A DNA stretch of 31,991 nucleotides from an uncultured Phascolarctobacterium sp. (GTDB lineage: Bacteria; Bacillota; Negativicutes; Acidaminococcales; Acidaminococcaceae). Position numbers and translations under genes: made by a program. The stretch lies in assembly GCA_900545025.1 (NCBI GenBank), contig UQXH01000020.1, positions 1 through 31,991 on the forward strand, read 5' to 3'. Positions 16,955 through 26,330 of the stretch are shown here, piece by piece. The notes beneath the pieces are model-generated. The model was not told where the DNA came from. It searched no databases and was given only the letters and a program-made list of their open reading frames with translations. The first letter of the stretch is position 1. Each line of letters opens with the position of its first letter.

Positions 16955-16983
16955 ATTATAAACTTTTTTCTCCGCAAGAGCAA
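16955..16983 (-). promoter_or_regulatory. Candidate glmM promoter
   Basis: TTGCTC (16978-16983) and a perfect TATAAT (16955-16960) with 17 bp between them, directly after the stop codon of the upstream FAD protein gene. It would let glmM be expressed apart from the cda genes. Confidence 0.5.
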
Positions 16984-18588
16984 TCAGCTGACAGGGGCAA
17001 AACGCTTCATCACCGCTCTGGCTACATGGTAGCCGTCCAGCGCCGCGCTCATAATACCGCCTGCATAGCCTGCTCCCTCGCCGCAGGGATAAAGCAAATC
17101 ATGGGTAACCGACACATAACTTTCCCTGTCACGTTCAATCCGTACAGGTGCCGAAGTACGTGTTTCCACGCCTGTCAGCAGTGCTCCACCGTCATCATAT
17201 CCTGCCAGTTTGCGACCAAAATCAGTAATCCCCCGCTTCAATGTATCAGTAACATAATGGGGCAGTACCTTTTCCAATGCACAGGCAGTAATACCCGGTC
17301 TGTAGGTAGAATCGCAGAGACTGGTTAAAGAAGGTTCAGTCCCATTGAGGAAGCTGGCAAAATTTTGTGCCGGTGCATGATAATTACCGCCGCCTAAGCT
17401 AAATGCTAACCGCTCGTACCGACGCTGAAATTCCACCCCGGCCAATGGCCCGCTGCCAAAATCCTCACTGCCGACATTTACCACCAGCGCGCTGTTAGCC
17501 ACACCGCTGTCCCTGTTAAACATGCTCATACCATTTACTACTACGCCGCCAGTTTCAGAAGCAGCGGCTACTACCGTTCCCCCGGGACACATGCAGAAAG
17601 AGTATGCCGTACGTTTTTTATCGGGAGTATGGTAGACTAAAGCATAATCTGCAGCGCCTAATAAATGATGACCGGCAAACTCGCCATACTGCGCCTTATC
17701 TATCAGCTCCTGCGGATGCTCAATACGTACACCGATAGCAAAGGGTTTGCTGGTGATACCGACACCTTTTGCAGCCAATAATTTGTAGGTATCGCGCGCA
17801 CTATGTCCACAGGCAAGTATTACTGCTCCGGTCGCAATTTTCTCACCGTTATTTAAAACAACTCCACATACTGCATTATTCTTAATCACTAAATCTGTGA
17901 CATGCGCTTCATAACGGATGCTGCCGCCCAGACTAACAATCTTCCTGCTCAGTCCGGTAACCATGGCACGCAGTTTATCCGTACCCACATGCGGCTTATG
18001 CTCCCAAAGTATCGACTCTGGCGCGCCGGCATCTACAAAGGTCTGCAAAATACTCTTCATCACCGGATCATTGACGCGGGTCGTCAGTTTACCGTCAGAA
18101 AAGGTACCTGCGCCGCCTTCGCCAAATTGGACATTAGATTCAGCGTCAAAGACGCCTCTCTGCCAAAAATTATTTACATCAGCAACACGTTTGCTGACCT
18201 GCTTGCCACGTTCTAAAAGCAAAGGTCGATACCCATATCTTGCCAGCTCCAGCGCCGCCATCAGCCCTGCCGGCCCTGCGCCGATCACCACCGGCGGAGC
18301 CGCCAGCGACAGCTCACCTAAGACAAGCTCAGGCTCTGCTTCTTCCGCATACTGAGAAATATCCTTGTCTTTCAGCAATCTGCTGATCTGTTTCCTGCTG
18401 CCGTCAACATCAGCCAATACATGGAAATTTAAACAGACGTTATTTTTACGGCGGGCATCCACTGCCTTACGCATAATCTGCAGCGACCTAATATCATCCT
18501 GCCTCACTCCCAGCTTATGACTCACAGCTTCCTTCAACGGCATTTCCTGCAGCAAAGCAATTCTTACATTATTTATTTTTAATCTCAT
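16984..18588 (-). CDS. Uncharacterised FAD-dependent protein (COG2509-like)
   Basis: A 534-residue flavoprotein of the group annotated as NAD(P)/FAD-dependent oxidoreductase or FAD-dependent dehydrogenase, with no agreed reaction. An N-terminal alpha/beta domain of about 90 residues precedes the Rossmann fold, whose dinucleotide loop is VIGAGPAGLMAA (101-112) with the ribose-binding Glu in LLLERG. FGEGGAGTFSDGKL and ILACGHSARDTY are typical of this protein group. The C-terminal part contains CPCGEGAGYAGGI-like residues (YPCGEGAGYAGGIMSAALDG), a flavin-contact motif. It starts five bases after the cdaR stop and ends 80 bp before glmM, so it is an internal member of the c-di-AMP/glmM block. The function there is unknown. 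Confidence 0.85.
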   Translation of the reverse strand: MRLKINNVRIALLQEMPLKEAVSHKLGVRQDDIRSLQIMRKAVDARRKNNVCLNFHVLADVDGSRKQISRLLKDKDISQYAEEAEPELVLGELSLAAPPVVIGAGPAGLMAALELARYGYRPLLLERGKQVSKRVADVNNFWQRGVFDAESNVQFGEGGAGTFSDGKLTTRVNDPVMKSILQTFVDAGAPESILWEHKPHVGTDKLRAMVTGLSRKIVSLGGSIRYEAHVTDLVIKNNAVCGVVLNNGEKIATGAVILACGHSARDTYKLLAAKGVGITSKPFAIGVRIEHPQELIDKAQYGEFAGHHLLGAADYALVYHTPDKKRTAYSFCMCPGGTVVAAASETGGVVVNGMSMFNRDSGVANSALVVNVGSEDFGSGPLAGVEFQRRYERLAFSLGGGNYHAPAQNFASFLNGTEPSLTSLCDSTYRPGITACALEKVLPHYVTDTLKRGITDFGRKLAGYDDGGALLTGVETRTSAPVRIERDRESYVSVTHDLLYPCGEGAGYAGGIMSAALDGYHVARAVMKRFAPVS

Positions 18589-18593
18589 TCATT

Positions 18594-19517
18594 CTACCTT
18601 CCTACAGAAAAACTTACCTGCACCGAACTGGTTTCAGGAATAACTTTTTCAGGTAAGTCCAGCTCTGCCGCTATCGTTGTACTGCCTGTCAGCATAGAAA
18701 CATCGACAGGCTTCGTCTTTACTTCGGCAAGGTCCTTTAACACAGACGGCGGTGCAGTAATACGCACTTGCTTCGGCAGCACATCTGCTTTAGAAACATT
18801 GATACCGTCAGGCAGATTACCTTTCATAATCACTTTTACCGGAACATCTACGGTAATCATCTGCCTTACCATTGTGGCCTCTACCGTCACACTGGCCGGA
18901 ATAATCTTCATATTGGGAATATCATACCCGTTGTCATTAACCGCCACCAGGTCACTGACTGTCTGAAAATTATCTTTCTGGTCAGTAACATCAACAGGCG
19001 CAACTACCTTGTTGATATTTTTCAGTCGGTGTGTCGCACCTCTTACGGTTACTTCCGAGGGAGTTATCTTACTGCTTCCCAGCGTCAAATCATCTGACAC
19101 TACACCTACCACACGCGGATGTACCGCAACAGTTTTTTCACTGACTGTATCTACATATACGGAAATCTCCCCAGGACTAACAGCAATAATGTCGCCTTGC
19201 GAAAAGGACACTTTCACCGGTAATTCCTGCTGACCTTCCGTCACATTCTTTAAATCAATAGAAGCTGTTATCAATTTCTCACTGTCATCTGTTACCAGCG
19301 ACCGCGACCCTCTCACCCTGACTGTCACCCGGTCCGGCGCATTAAAAACTACCATGTTTTCCGGCAGATTGGCCTGTTTCAGCTCTACTTCCACACTGCG
19401 CTCGATGATAGGATTCTGATCCGTCATAACATATATCCATAAACCGCAGGCAATCAGGATGGAAATAATGCGCGCCAGGATATTTTCTTTTTTCATCAGC
19501 CTATAAAGAAAATTCAT
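18594..19517 (-). CDS. cdaR: CdaR/YbbR-domain regulator of diadenylate cyclase
   Basis: A 307-residue protein with one N-terminal membrane anchor (about residues 13-31, ARIISILIACGLWIYVM) followed by about three YbbR repeats of 80 residues exposed outside the membrane. Repeats are recognisable by PxxVTVRG-type strands (DRVTVRVRGS, SEVTVRGATH, ASVTVEAT). CdaR proteins bind and modulate CdaA in other Firmicutes. Its start overlaps the cdaA stop as ATGA, consistent with the two being coupled. YbbR repeats have no catalytic residues. Confidence 0.92.
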   Translation of the reverse strand: MNFLYRLMKKENILARIISILIACGLWIYVMTDQNPIIERSVEVELKQANLPENMVVFNAPDRVTVRVRGSRSLVTDDSEKLITASIDLKNVTEGQQELPVKVSFSQGDIIAVSPGEISVYVDTVSEKTVAVHPRVVGVVSDDLTLGSSKITPSEVTVRGATHRLKNINKVVAPVDVTDQKDNFQTVSDLVAVNDNGYDIPNMKIIPASVTVEATMVRQMITVDVPVKVIMKGNLPDGINVSKADVLPKQVRITAPPSVLKDLAEVKTKPVDVSMLTGSTTIAAELDLPEKVIPETSSVQVSFSVGR

Positions 19518-20350
19518 TTCTTTTCACCACGCATATGCTTAATTTTCTCAAACAGAGTTTCTTTGACATTAACCGTAGGCTTGAGCAGATAAGAACGCAA
19601 AATTTCTTTAACGTCGTCAGCGGTAAGATAGCGCATCAGTTCACCGTTGCGGGCAATGGATACAGCGCCTGTTTCCTCACTGACCACCAAGACCACGGCA
19701 TCGGACTGCTCAGAAATACCTATCGCCGCCCTATGCCTTGTGCCGAGCTCCTGACTCAGATTACGGTTCTCCGTCAGCGGCAGCAAGCAGCTGGCAGCAA
19801 CAATTCTTTTCCCGCGGATAATTACAGCGCCGTCGTGCAGCGGCGTATCTTTTTCAAAAATATTCAGCAGCAGGCTGTCACTGATAAGTCCGTCTACAGC
19901 TACGCCTGTTTCGATACGCTCCTCCAGGCCTGTCTCTCTTTCAAAAACCATCAGCGCGCCTTCTTTGCGCCTGCTCATAATAACAGTAGCATTAGCTACG
20001 GCATTGAGCATCTCCTCCATTTCCTGTTCATCCAGCTCACTGCCTTTATTGAAGAGGCGACCGCGACCAATCTGCTCCAGGGCGCGCCGCAGTTCCGGCT
20101 GGAAGACTACCGGCAAAGCAACCATGATTACAGTCATACTTTTTTCCAGCAGCCAGCTGATAACATGCAGATTGAGCCAGCGGCTGATCAGCATAAACAA
20201 TACCAATACCAGCAAACCTTTAACCAAGGTTGCCGCCCTGGTATTTTTCAGCATCAGATATATACGGTATAAGAAATAAGCAACGACGGCAATATCTATT
20301 AAATCAAGAATATTTACAGTCGTCAGCAGTCCCTGTAATTGTACCAACAC
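19514..20350 (-). CDS. cdaA: Diadenylate cyclase CdaA
   Basis: Membrane enzyme joining two ATP into the second messenger c-di-AMP, which controls potassium and osmotic balance and cell wall homeostasis. Three N-terminal hydrophobic segments (about residues 12-32, 42-57 and 68-84) precede the DAC domain. Its catalytic motifs are LHDGAVI (DGA near 173-175) and GTRHRAAIG (RHR near 205-207). I use the GTG at 20350 (278 residues): AGGTGA at 20356-20361 is five bases from it, whereas the first in-frame GTG (20359) lies inside that ribosome site. It heads the cdaA-cdaR-FAD protein-glmM block. Confidence 0.94.
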   Translation of the reverse strand: MLVQLQGLLTTVNILDLIDIAVVAYFLYRIYLMLKNTRAATLVKGLLVLVLFMLISRWLNLHVISWLLEKSMTVIMVALPVVFQPELRRALEQIGRGRLFNKGSELDEQEMEEMLNAVANATVIMSRRKEGALMVFERETGLEERIETGVAVDGLISDSLLLNIFEKDTPLHDGAVIIRGKRIVAASCLLPLTENRNLSQELGTRHRAAIGISEQSDAVVLVVSEETGAVSIARNGELMRYLTADDVKEILRSYLLKPTVNVKETLFEKIKHMRGEKK

Positions 20351-20387
20351 ATACTTCACCTACTTACATATTCCAAAAGTTACTAAT

Positions 20388-20396
20388 ATTATACCA
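20388..20396 (-). promoter_or_regulatory. Candidate extended -10 promoter of the cdaA operon
   Basis: TGG followed by TATAAT on the minus strand forms an extended -10 element. It lies just past the argH terminator and about 40 bp before the cdaA start. No good -35 is seen, which extended -10 promoters can tolerate. Confidence 0.45.
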
Positions 20397-20403
20397 TATA
20401 TAT

Positions 20404-20445
20404 AAAAAAACCACATTTACTCTATTTGAGTAAATGTGGTTTTTA
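20404..20445 (-). terminator. Rho-independent terminator of argGH
   Basis: Stem of 12 bp (CCACATTTACTC on the plus strand with its complement) extended by A/T pairs, with a 5-nt loop and a run of seven T residues on the minus strand. It begins ten bases after the argH stop. Confidence 0.88.
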
Positions 20446-20454
20446 CGTAAAATC

Positions 20455-21867
20455 TTATAAACGCTGCTGCAAGCCTTGTAAAATTTCCTGCTGGATCTGC
20501 AGTACTTTTTCTCCGGCAGCAAACTGTTTTTCATTTTCACTGAAAGCCGGACCGCCGTAGGATTTACGGGAAGCCACACAGTTTTCCGGCTGTAATGCCT
20601 GTAACAGGTCCTCTTCAAACAAATCGGAAAAAGTCTTGTACTCTTCCAAACTAATCTCCGGCAGGAACTTGTCGTTATGGATAGCATAAGCCACACATTT
20701 ACCGACAACCTCATGCGCCTGTCTGAAAGGCAAGCCTTTGCGAACAAGATAATCTGCCAGGTCAGTAGCATTGGAAAAGTCCTTGCTTACTGCCTGCTGC
20801 ATTTTATCTACATTAACCGTCATAGTCAGAATCATATCACGATACACTGCCAGCGCAAACTTAATGGTATCTACAGCGTCAAAGAAACCTTCTTTATCTT
20901 CCTGCAAATCCTTGTTATAAGTCAAAGGCAAGCCTTTAGCAGTTACCAGCATAGCCTGCAGATGTCCGTATACTCTGCCGGTTTTGCCGCGGACAAGCTC
21001 GGCAATATCAGGATTCTTTTTCTGCGGCATCATGGAAGAACCGGTAGCAAAAGCGTCATCCAGCTCAATGAAGCCAAATTCAGTGCTGCTCCACAGGCAG
21101 ATTTCTTCACTTAAACGGCTCATGTGCATCATCAACATAGCAGCAAAGGATAAGAATTCGATAACATAATCTCTGTCGCTTACTGCGTCCATGCTGTTGC
21201 TGTATACTTTGCCAAAATTAAGCTGCTCTGCAACATCAAAACGGTCAATAGGGAAAGTAGTGCCTGCAATAGCGCCTGCACCCAGCGGCATCATATCAGC
21301 GCCTTCCCATACACCCTGCAGACGACGGAAATCACGCTGCAGCATATTAAAATATGCCAGCAGATGATGTGCAAAGGTAATCGGCTGTGCTCTCTGCAGA
21401 TGAGTATAGCCCGGCATCAAGGTCTTGTTATGCTTTTTAGCCACGCTGAGCAGTGCTTCTTCAAACTGAATTAACAGTTCGGCAATTTCCGCTACTTCAC
21501 GTTTCATGTACATGTGCATATCCAGCGCAACCTGGTCATTACGGCTGCGTGCAGTATGCAGTCTTGCACCTGCCTGCCCGATTCTTTCAGTAAGACGGGC
21601 TTCGATATTCATATGAATATCTTCCAGTGCAACTTCAAATTTAAAATTACCAGCTTCAATATCTTTCAGAATATCCTTTAATCCGGCAACAATCTTTTCA
21701 CCGTCTTCCGCCGTAATAATACCGCATTTTGCCAGCATGGAAGCATGGGCAATACTGCCGCGGATATCTTCATGATACAGTCTTTTATCAAAATCAATGG
21801 ACGCATTGAACGCGTCCACTAATTCATTTGTATTTTTACTAAATCTTCCGCCCCACAATTTGGCCAT
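20455..21867 (-). CDS. argH: Argininosuccinate lyase
   Basis: The 470-residue last enzyme of arginine synthesis, splitting argininosuccinate into arginine and fumarate. It belongs to the fumarase/aspartase superfamily. The signature GSSMMPQKKNPD is at about 276-287 and carries the catalytic Ser loop. HTARSRND (104-111) and GYTHLQRAQP (153-162) are the other two conserved regions. Its ATG shares one base with the argG stop (TAATG), so argG and argH are translationally coupled. A strong terminator follows. Confidence 0.98.
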   Translation of the reverse strand: MAKLWGGRFSKNTNELVDAFNASIDFDKRLYHEDIRGSIAHASMLAKCGIITAEDGEKIVAGLKDILKDIEAGNFKFEVALEDIHMNIEARLTERIGQAGARLHTARSRNDQVALDMHMYMKREVAEIAELLIQFEEALLSVAKKHNKTLMPGYTHLQRAQPITFAHHLLAYFNMLQRDFRRLQGVWEGADMMPLGAGAIAGTTFPIDRFDVAEQLNFGKVYSNSMDAVSDRDYVIEFLSFAAMLMMHMSRLSEEICLWSSTEFGFIELDDAFATGSSMMPQKKNPDIAELVRGKTGRVYGHLQAMLVTAKGLPLTYNKDLQEDKEGFFDAVDTIKFALAVYRDMILTMTVNVDKMQQAVSKDFSNATDLADYLVRKGLPFRQAHEVVGKCVAYAIHNDKFLPEISLEEYKTFSDLFEEDLLQALQPENCVASRKSYGGPAFSENEKQFAAGEKVLQIQQEILQGLQQRL

Positions 21868-23087
21868 TATTTCAACATTCCTTTTTTCATCAGTGCGCGT
21901 ACTTTCAGCGGCAGACCGAACAGGTTGATAAAGCCGGTTGCATCAGCTTGGTTGTATACTTCGTCTTCACCGAAGGTTACATATTCCTGGCTGTACAAAG
22001 AATACGGAGACTTTGCACCAGCGCTGATGATGTTGCCTTTATACAGTTTCAAACGTACGGTACCAGTAACAGTTTTTTGAGTTTCGTCAACGAAAGCAGC
22101 CAGTGCTTCACGCAGCGGAGAGAACCACATGCCATCATATACCAGTTCTGCATAACGGATGCCTACCATTTGTTTGAAGCTTGCAGTTGCGCGATCCAGG
22201 CAGAGGTTTTCCAGTTCGTTATGAGCATAGTAGATAATGGAGCCAGCAGGATTTTCGTATACGCCGCGGGATTTCATGCCTACCAGACGGTTTTCAACGA
22301 TATCGCAGATACCTACGCCATTGCGGATACCAATTTCGTTAAGGGTTTCAACGATTTTAGCCGGGCTGAGTTTTTCGCCGTTGACAGCAACCGGAAGACC
22401 TTCAACAAATTCCAGTTCTACATATTCGTCTTTATCAGGAGCAGTTTCAGGAGTATTGGTAACGATGAAGAGTTCATCTTTCGGAGCATTCCAAGGATCT
22501 TCCAGATCGCTGCCTTCATGGCTCAGATGCCACATGTTGCGATCCATGGAGTAGTCATGGTCATGGGTAACAGGTACCGGGATGTTATGTGCTGCCGCAA
22601 AATCGATTGCTTCGTCACGGGATCTGATGGTCCATTCACGCCACGGAGCGATGATTGCCAGCTGCGGAGCCAGTGCCTTTACAGACAGTTCAAAACGAAC
22701 TTGGTCATTGCCTTTGCCGGTCGCGCCATGAGCGATAGCGTCCGCACCTTCAGCTTCAGCGATTTCAACTAATTTTTTAGCAATCAGCGGACGGGCGAAA
22801 GAAGTACCCAGCAGATATTTCTTTTCATATACAGCGCCTGCTTTAACCACCGGCCATACATAGTCAGCAATGAATTCTTCTTTCAAATCGAGGATGTAGC
22901 ATTTGCTTGCGCCGGATTTGATTGCTTTATCATGAACAGGATTCAGTTCATCACCTTGGCCAAGGTCAGCTGTTACGGCAATAACTTCGCAGTCATTGTA
23001 GTTTTCTTTTAACCAAGGAATAATAATAGAGGTGTCAAGGCCTCCGGAATATGCAAGTACGACTTTCTTAATATCTTCTTTTTTCAT
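21867..23087 (-). CDS. argG: Argininosuccinate synthase
   Basis: A 406-residue enzyme condensing citrulline and aspartate with ATP. The PP-loop AYSGGLDTS is at about residues 12-20; HGATGKGNDQVRFE and SMDRNMWHLSHE are further family blocks. I use the ATG at 23087: GGAGG lies eight bases before it. A GTG at 23093 is only two bases from that site. It is the first gene of the argGH pair, with its own promoter 70 bp upstream, separated from argF by 117 bp. Confidence 0.97.
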   Translation of the reverse strand: MKKEDIKKVVLAYSGGLDTSIIIPWLKENYNDCEVIAVTADLGQGDELNPVHDKAIKSGASKCYILDLKEEFIADYVWPVVKAGAVYEKKYLLGTSFARPLIAKKLVEIAEAEGADAIAHGATGKGNDQVRFELSVKALAPQLAIIAPWREWTIRSRDEAIDFAAAHNIPVPVTHDHDYSMDRNMWHLSHEGSDLEDPWNAPKDELFIVTNTPETAPDKDEYVELEFVEGLPVAVNGEKLSPAKIVETLNEIGIRNGVGICDIVENRLVGMKSRGVYENPAGSIIYYAHNELENLCLDRATASFKQMVGIRYAELVYDGMWFSPLREALAAFVDETQKTVTGTVRLKLYKGNIISAGAKSPYSLYSQEYVTFGEDEVYNQADATGFINLFGLPLKVRALMKKGMLK

Positions 23088-23121
23088 TTTCACAGCCTCC
23101 AGTGTTTTTATTCATATATTC

Positions 23122-23196
23122 TGAATATTTTTTCAACGGATATTGTATATTATAGCACCTTTTTACAGATTGTCCAGTCTTTTGTAAATGTATACA
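23122..23196 (-). promoter_or_regulatory. argG promoter with candidate arginine-repressor sites
   Basis: On the minus strand TGGACA (23171-23176) and TATAAT (23149-23154) are 16 bp apart, a good promoter. Two palindromic sites flank it. One is TGTAAATGTATACA (23183-23196), just upstream of the -35. The other is TGAATATTTTTTCA (23122-23135), downstream of the start site, one base away from the TGAAT-N4-ATTCA form of the ARG box. A weaker site, TGTATATTATAGCA (23144-23157), overlaps the -10. The operator reading is inference from similarity to the pair at argC. Confidence 0.55.
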
Positions 23197-23204
23197 AAAT
23201 TATT

Positions 23205-24146
23205 TTATAAAATTTCATCACTCATCAGCAGTGCCATAATTGCCTTCTGCACATGCAGCCTGTTTTCAGCCTGGTCAAACACTACAGACTGCGGTCCTTC
23301 CAGCACTTCCTCGGTAATTTCTTCACCACGATAAGCCGGCAGGCAGTGCATAACGATAGCTTCCGGTCTAGCTACAGCCAGCAGCTCGCTGTTAATCTGA
23401 TATTTACCAAGCGCCTGTTTACGGATATTGTGCTCCTCTTCCTGACCCATGCTTGCCCATGCATCAGTATACAATACGTCCGCTCCTTTTGCAGCACTGA
23501 ATAAATCCTCTTCCACTGTAATACTGCAACCGGTATGGAGGGCATCCTCCTGTGCGAGTCTTACAATTTCAGGATCAGGCTGATAACCTTTAGGACTGGC
23601 ACAGATCATGTTCATACCGGCTTTTGCGCAGGCAAACATTAAAGAATGCGCCATATTGTTGCCGTCGCCGACATAAACCAGCTTACGTCCTTTCAGCACT
23701 TCCATTTTTTCCTGAATGGTAAATAAGTCTGTCAGCGCCTGACAGGGATGCAGTAAATCAGTCAGGCCGTTGATAACAGGGACATCTGCATACTCAGCCA
23801 GCTCAATAACGGAGTCATGTGAAAAAGTACGAATCATGATGCCGTCGACAAAACGGGATAACACTCTGGCAGTATCACGTACCGGCTCTCCGCGGCCAAT
23901 CTGAGAAGAAGCATCGCTAAGGTAGATAGGATGTCCGCCCAGCTGCCAGAAACCGACTTCAAAAGAAGTCCTGGTACGGGTAGAAGCCTTGGAAAACAGC
24001 ATTGCCAAAGTTTTACCTTTTAAATACTGATGCGGCTCGCCGTTTTTCTGTTTGCGTTTCAGCTTCTTCGCCACATCCAGGATAGTAGCAACTTCACCGA
24101 CAGTTAAATCATGAATAGAAATTAAATCTTTATTTCTTAAACCCAT
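23205..24146 (-). CDS. argF: Ornithine carbamoyltransferase, anabolic
   Basis: A 313-residue enzyme making citrulline from ornithine and carbamoyl phosphate. The carbamoyl phosphate loop STRTRT is at 55-60, HPCQ at 133-136 and the ornithine-binding HCLP at 267-270. GGGGGAG is six bases before the ATG. It is the last gene of argCJBDF; no arcA or arcC is adjacent, which favours the biosynthetic rather than the catabolic role. No strong terminator is visible before the argG promoter. Confidence 0.96.
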   Translation of the reverse strand: MGLRNKDLISIHDLTVGEVATILDVAKKLKRKQKNGEPHQYLKGKTLAMLFSKASTRTRTSFEVGFWQLGGHPIYLSDASSQIGRGEPVRDTARVLSRFVDGIMIRTFSHDSVIELAEYADVPVINGLTDLLHPCQALTDLFTIQEKMEVLKGRKLVYVGDGNNMAHSLMFACAKAGMNMICASPKGYQPDPEIVRLAQEDALHTGCSITVEEDLFSAAKGADVLYTDAWASMGQEEEHNIRKQALGKYQINSELLAVARPEAIVMHCLPAYRGEEITEEVLEGPQSVVFDQAENRLHVQKAIMALLMSDEIL

Positions 24147-24170
24147 TTACAACTCCCCCAACATATTACA

Positions 24171-25361
24171 TTAAAATGCAGCCAAGGCCTTATCCAGCGC
24201 CGCAACTACAATATCAATTTCTTCTTTGGTAACAATCAGCGGCGGTACCAGACGGATAACATTACCTGCGGTGCAGTTAACGATGACGTGCTCCTGCAGG
24301 CAGCTTTCTACTACGGCCTTACCTTCTTTGCATAATTCCATGCCAAGAATCAAGCCGCGGCCGCGTACTTCTTTAACCTTGTCAGGATATTTCTGCTGCA
24401 GCTTTTCCAGTTCACCTTTAAAATAAATTCCCTGTACAGCAGCCTTGTCCACGAGGTTTTCTGCCTTAATAGCAGTAAGGCAGGCGTAAGCAGCAGTGCA
24501 GGCTAAAGGATTACCGCCAAAAGTGCTGCCATGGTCACCGGGCTTAAATACATGCGCCAGCTTTTCCTCTACAGCAAAACCGCCCATGGGGAAGCCTCCG
24601 CCGATTCCTTTGGCAAAAGTCAGTACGTCAGGTTTTACACCGCTGTGCATATAAGCAAACCATTTACCGGTACGGCCTACACCAGTCTGGATTTCATCAA
24701 AAATCAGCAAGGCGTCATATTTATCACATAAAGCACGTACCTGACGCAGATATTCATCAGAAGGAACATGTACGCCGCCTTCTCCTTGGATAGGCTCCAG
24801 CAGTACAGCGCATACATCGTCGCCCATTGCTGCTTCCAATGCTGCAATATCGCCATATTCAACGTATTCATAACCCTGCGGCAGCGGCTCATAACCATGC
24901 TGATATTTGGGCTGCCCGGTCGCAGTCAAAGTCATCATTGTGCGGCCATGGAAAGAATGTACAGCTGTAATAATACGATATTTACCGTCAGCTTTTTCCT
25001 TACCGTATTTACGAGCCAGCTTCAGCGCACCTTCATTGGCTTCTGCACCGCTGTTAGCTAAAAATACTCTGTCAAAACCGCTTACTTCCGCTATAACTTT
25101 CACTGCCTTAGCCTGGATTTCTGTGTAATAAAGATTGGAGCAGTGCATGAGTTTGGCAGCCTGATTAGCAATAGCATTTACCAGCACGGGATGCGCATGC
25201 CCCAGTGCGTTTACAGCGATACCTGCCAAAAAGTCAATGTATTCGTTGCCGTCTGCATCGTACAGACGGCAGCCTTTGCCATGGTCTAAAACCAAAGGAT
25301 ATCTGCCGAATACAGGCAGATAATATTTTTCTGTTTCATCAACAACAGTCTTTATATCCAT
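24171..25361 (-). CDS. argD: Acetylornithine aminotransferase
   Basis: A 396-residue class III PLP aminotransferase converting N-acetylglutamate semialdehyde to N-acetylornithine. The PLP lysine is K251 in TFAKGIGGGFPMG. NSGAEANEGALKLAR (103-117) and the cofactor Asp in LLIFDEIQTG (218-227) are conserved. Membership of argCJBDF settles the acetylornithine role over other class III aminotransferases. The ribosome site is weak (AGGGG about 11-12 bases from the ATG). Confidence 0.96.
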   Translation of the reverse strand: MDIKTVVDETEKYYLPVFGRYPLVLDHGKGCRLYDADGNEYIDFLAGIAVNALGHAHPVLVNAIANQAAKLMHCSNLYYTEIQAKAVKVIAEVSGFDRVFLANSGAEANEGALKLARKYGKEKADGKYRIITAVHSFHGRTMMTLTATGQPKYQHGYEPLPQGYEYVEYGDIAALEAAMGDDVCAVLLEPIQGEGGVHVPSDEYLRQVRALCDKYDALLIFDEIQTGVGRTGKWFAYMHSGVKPDVLTFAKGIGGGFPMGGFAVEEKLAHVFKPGDHGSTFGGNPLACTAAYACLTAIKAENLVDKAAVQGIYFKGELEKLQQKYPDKVKEVRGRGLILGMELCKEGKAVVESCLQEHVIVNCTAGNVIRLVPPLIVTKEEIDIVVAALDKALAAF

Positions 25362-25393
25362 AAATTTAACAGCCCCTTAAACATTCTCAAAAA

Positions 25394-26284
25394 TTATAAC
25401 TCTTTTACTACTTCGGTGCCTACGCCCTTATCACTGAAGATTTCCATGAGGATGGTATGCTCAGCACGTCCATCAATGATATGAGTCTTTTTAGCACCGC
25501 CGGAAAGCGCGGTAATGCAGGCACGAACTTTAGGAATCATACCGCCGTCGATATTGCCGCGGATAATCAGCTCCTGAGCCTTTTCAAAGGACAAAGTGGA
25601 AATGAAGCTGTTCTCATCACGATAGTCGGAGTATATACCTTTAACATCGGTCAGTACCAAAAGTTTTTCAGCTTTCAACGCGCCTGCAATTTCGCCGGCA
25701 ACGCTGTCTGCATTGATGTTATAGGTTTCGCCGGTAGAGCCTACGCCGGTAGGAGCAATAACGGGAATAAAGCCGTTATCAAGAAGAACTTCGATTAAGT
25801 CTGTATTTACATGTTCTACGTTGCCTACATAGCCGATATCGACAAGGTTTACTTCACCATTTTCGTAAACATCAGCCAGATGTTTTTTAGCAATAATAAG
25901 ATTTGCATCTTTGCCGTTTAAGCCGACAGCTTTGCCGCCCAAAGAATTCAGACGTGCTACCAGGTCGGTATTGATCTTGCCTACAAGTGCCATTTCAGCG
26001 ATACCTACAGATTCAGCATCAGTTACACGCAGACCGCTGACAAACTCGCTCTTCTTGCCAGCCTGCATCAGCATTGCCGTAATTTCCGGGCCGCCGCCAT
26101 GAACAACTACCGGACGCATGCCGGCGCATTGCAGGAATACGATATCCTGCAGCACTTTATTTTTGATTTCATCATTGAGCATAGCATTGCCGCCATATTT
26201 TACTACGATAGTCTTATCTTTAAAATCACGCAGATACGGTAAAGCTTCCATCAAAGTTTTTACTTGAGCATCATTCATTAACAT
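25394..26284 (-). CDS. argB: Acetylglutamate kinase
   Basis: A 296-residue amino-acid kinase phosphorylating N-acetylglutamate. VVKYGGNAM (about 27-35) is the nucleotide loop, VVHGGGPEI binds substrate and LTDVKGIYSDY lies in the ATP site. The N-terminal helix of about 25 residues before the kinase fold (AQVKTLMEALPYLRDF) is the feature associated with hexameric, arginine-inhibited forms, so feedback inhibition is likely but inferred. AAGGAGG is nine bases before the ATG. Confidence 0.97.
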   Translation of the reverse strand: MLMNDAQVKTLMEALPYLRDFKDKTIVVKYGGNAMLNDEIKNKVLQDIVFLQCAGMRPVVVHGGGPEITAMLMQAGKKSEFVSGLRVTDAESVGIAEMALVGKINTDLVARLNSLGGKAVGLNGKDANLIIAKKHLADVYENGEVNLVDIGYVGNVEHVNTDLIEVLLDNGFIPVIAPTGVGSTGETYNINADSVAGEIAGALKAEKLLVLTDVKGIYSDYRDENSFISTLSFEKAQELIIRGNIDGGMIPKVRACITALSGGAKKTHIIDGRAEHTILMEIFSDKGVGTEVVKEL

Positions 26285-26330
26285 AACTCATTGCCTCCTT
26301 AGCAATACAAAATTATAATTTTTATTTCCA

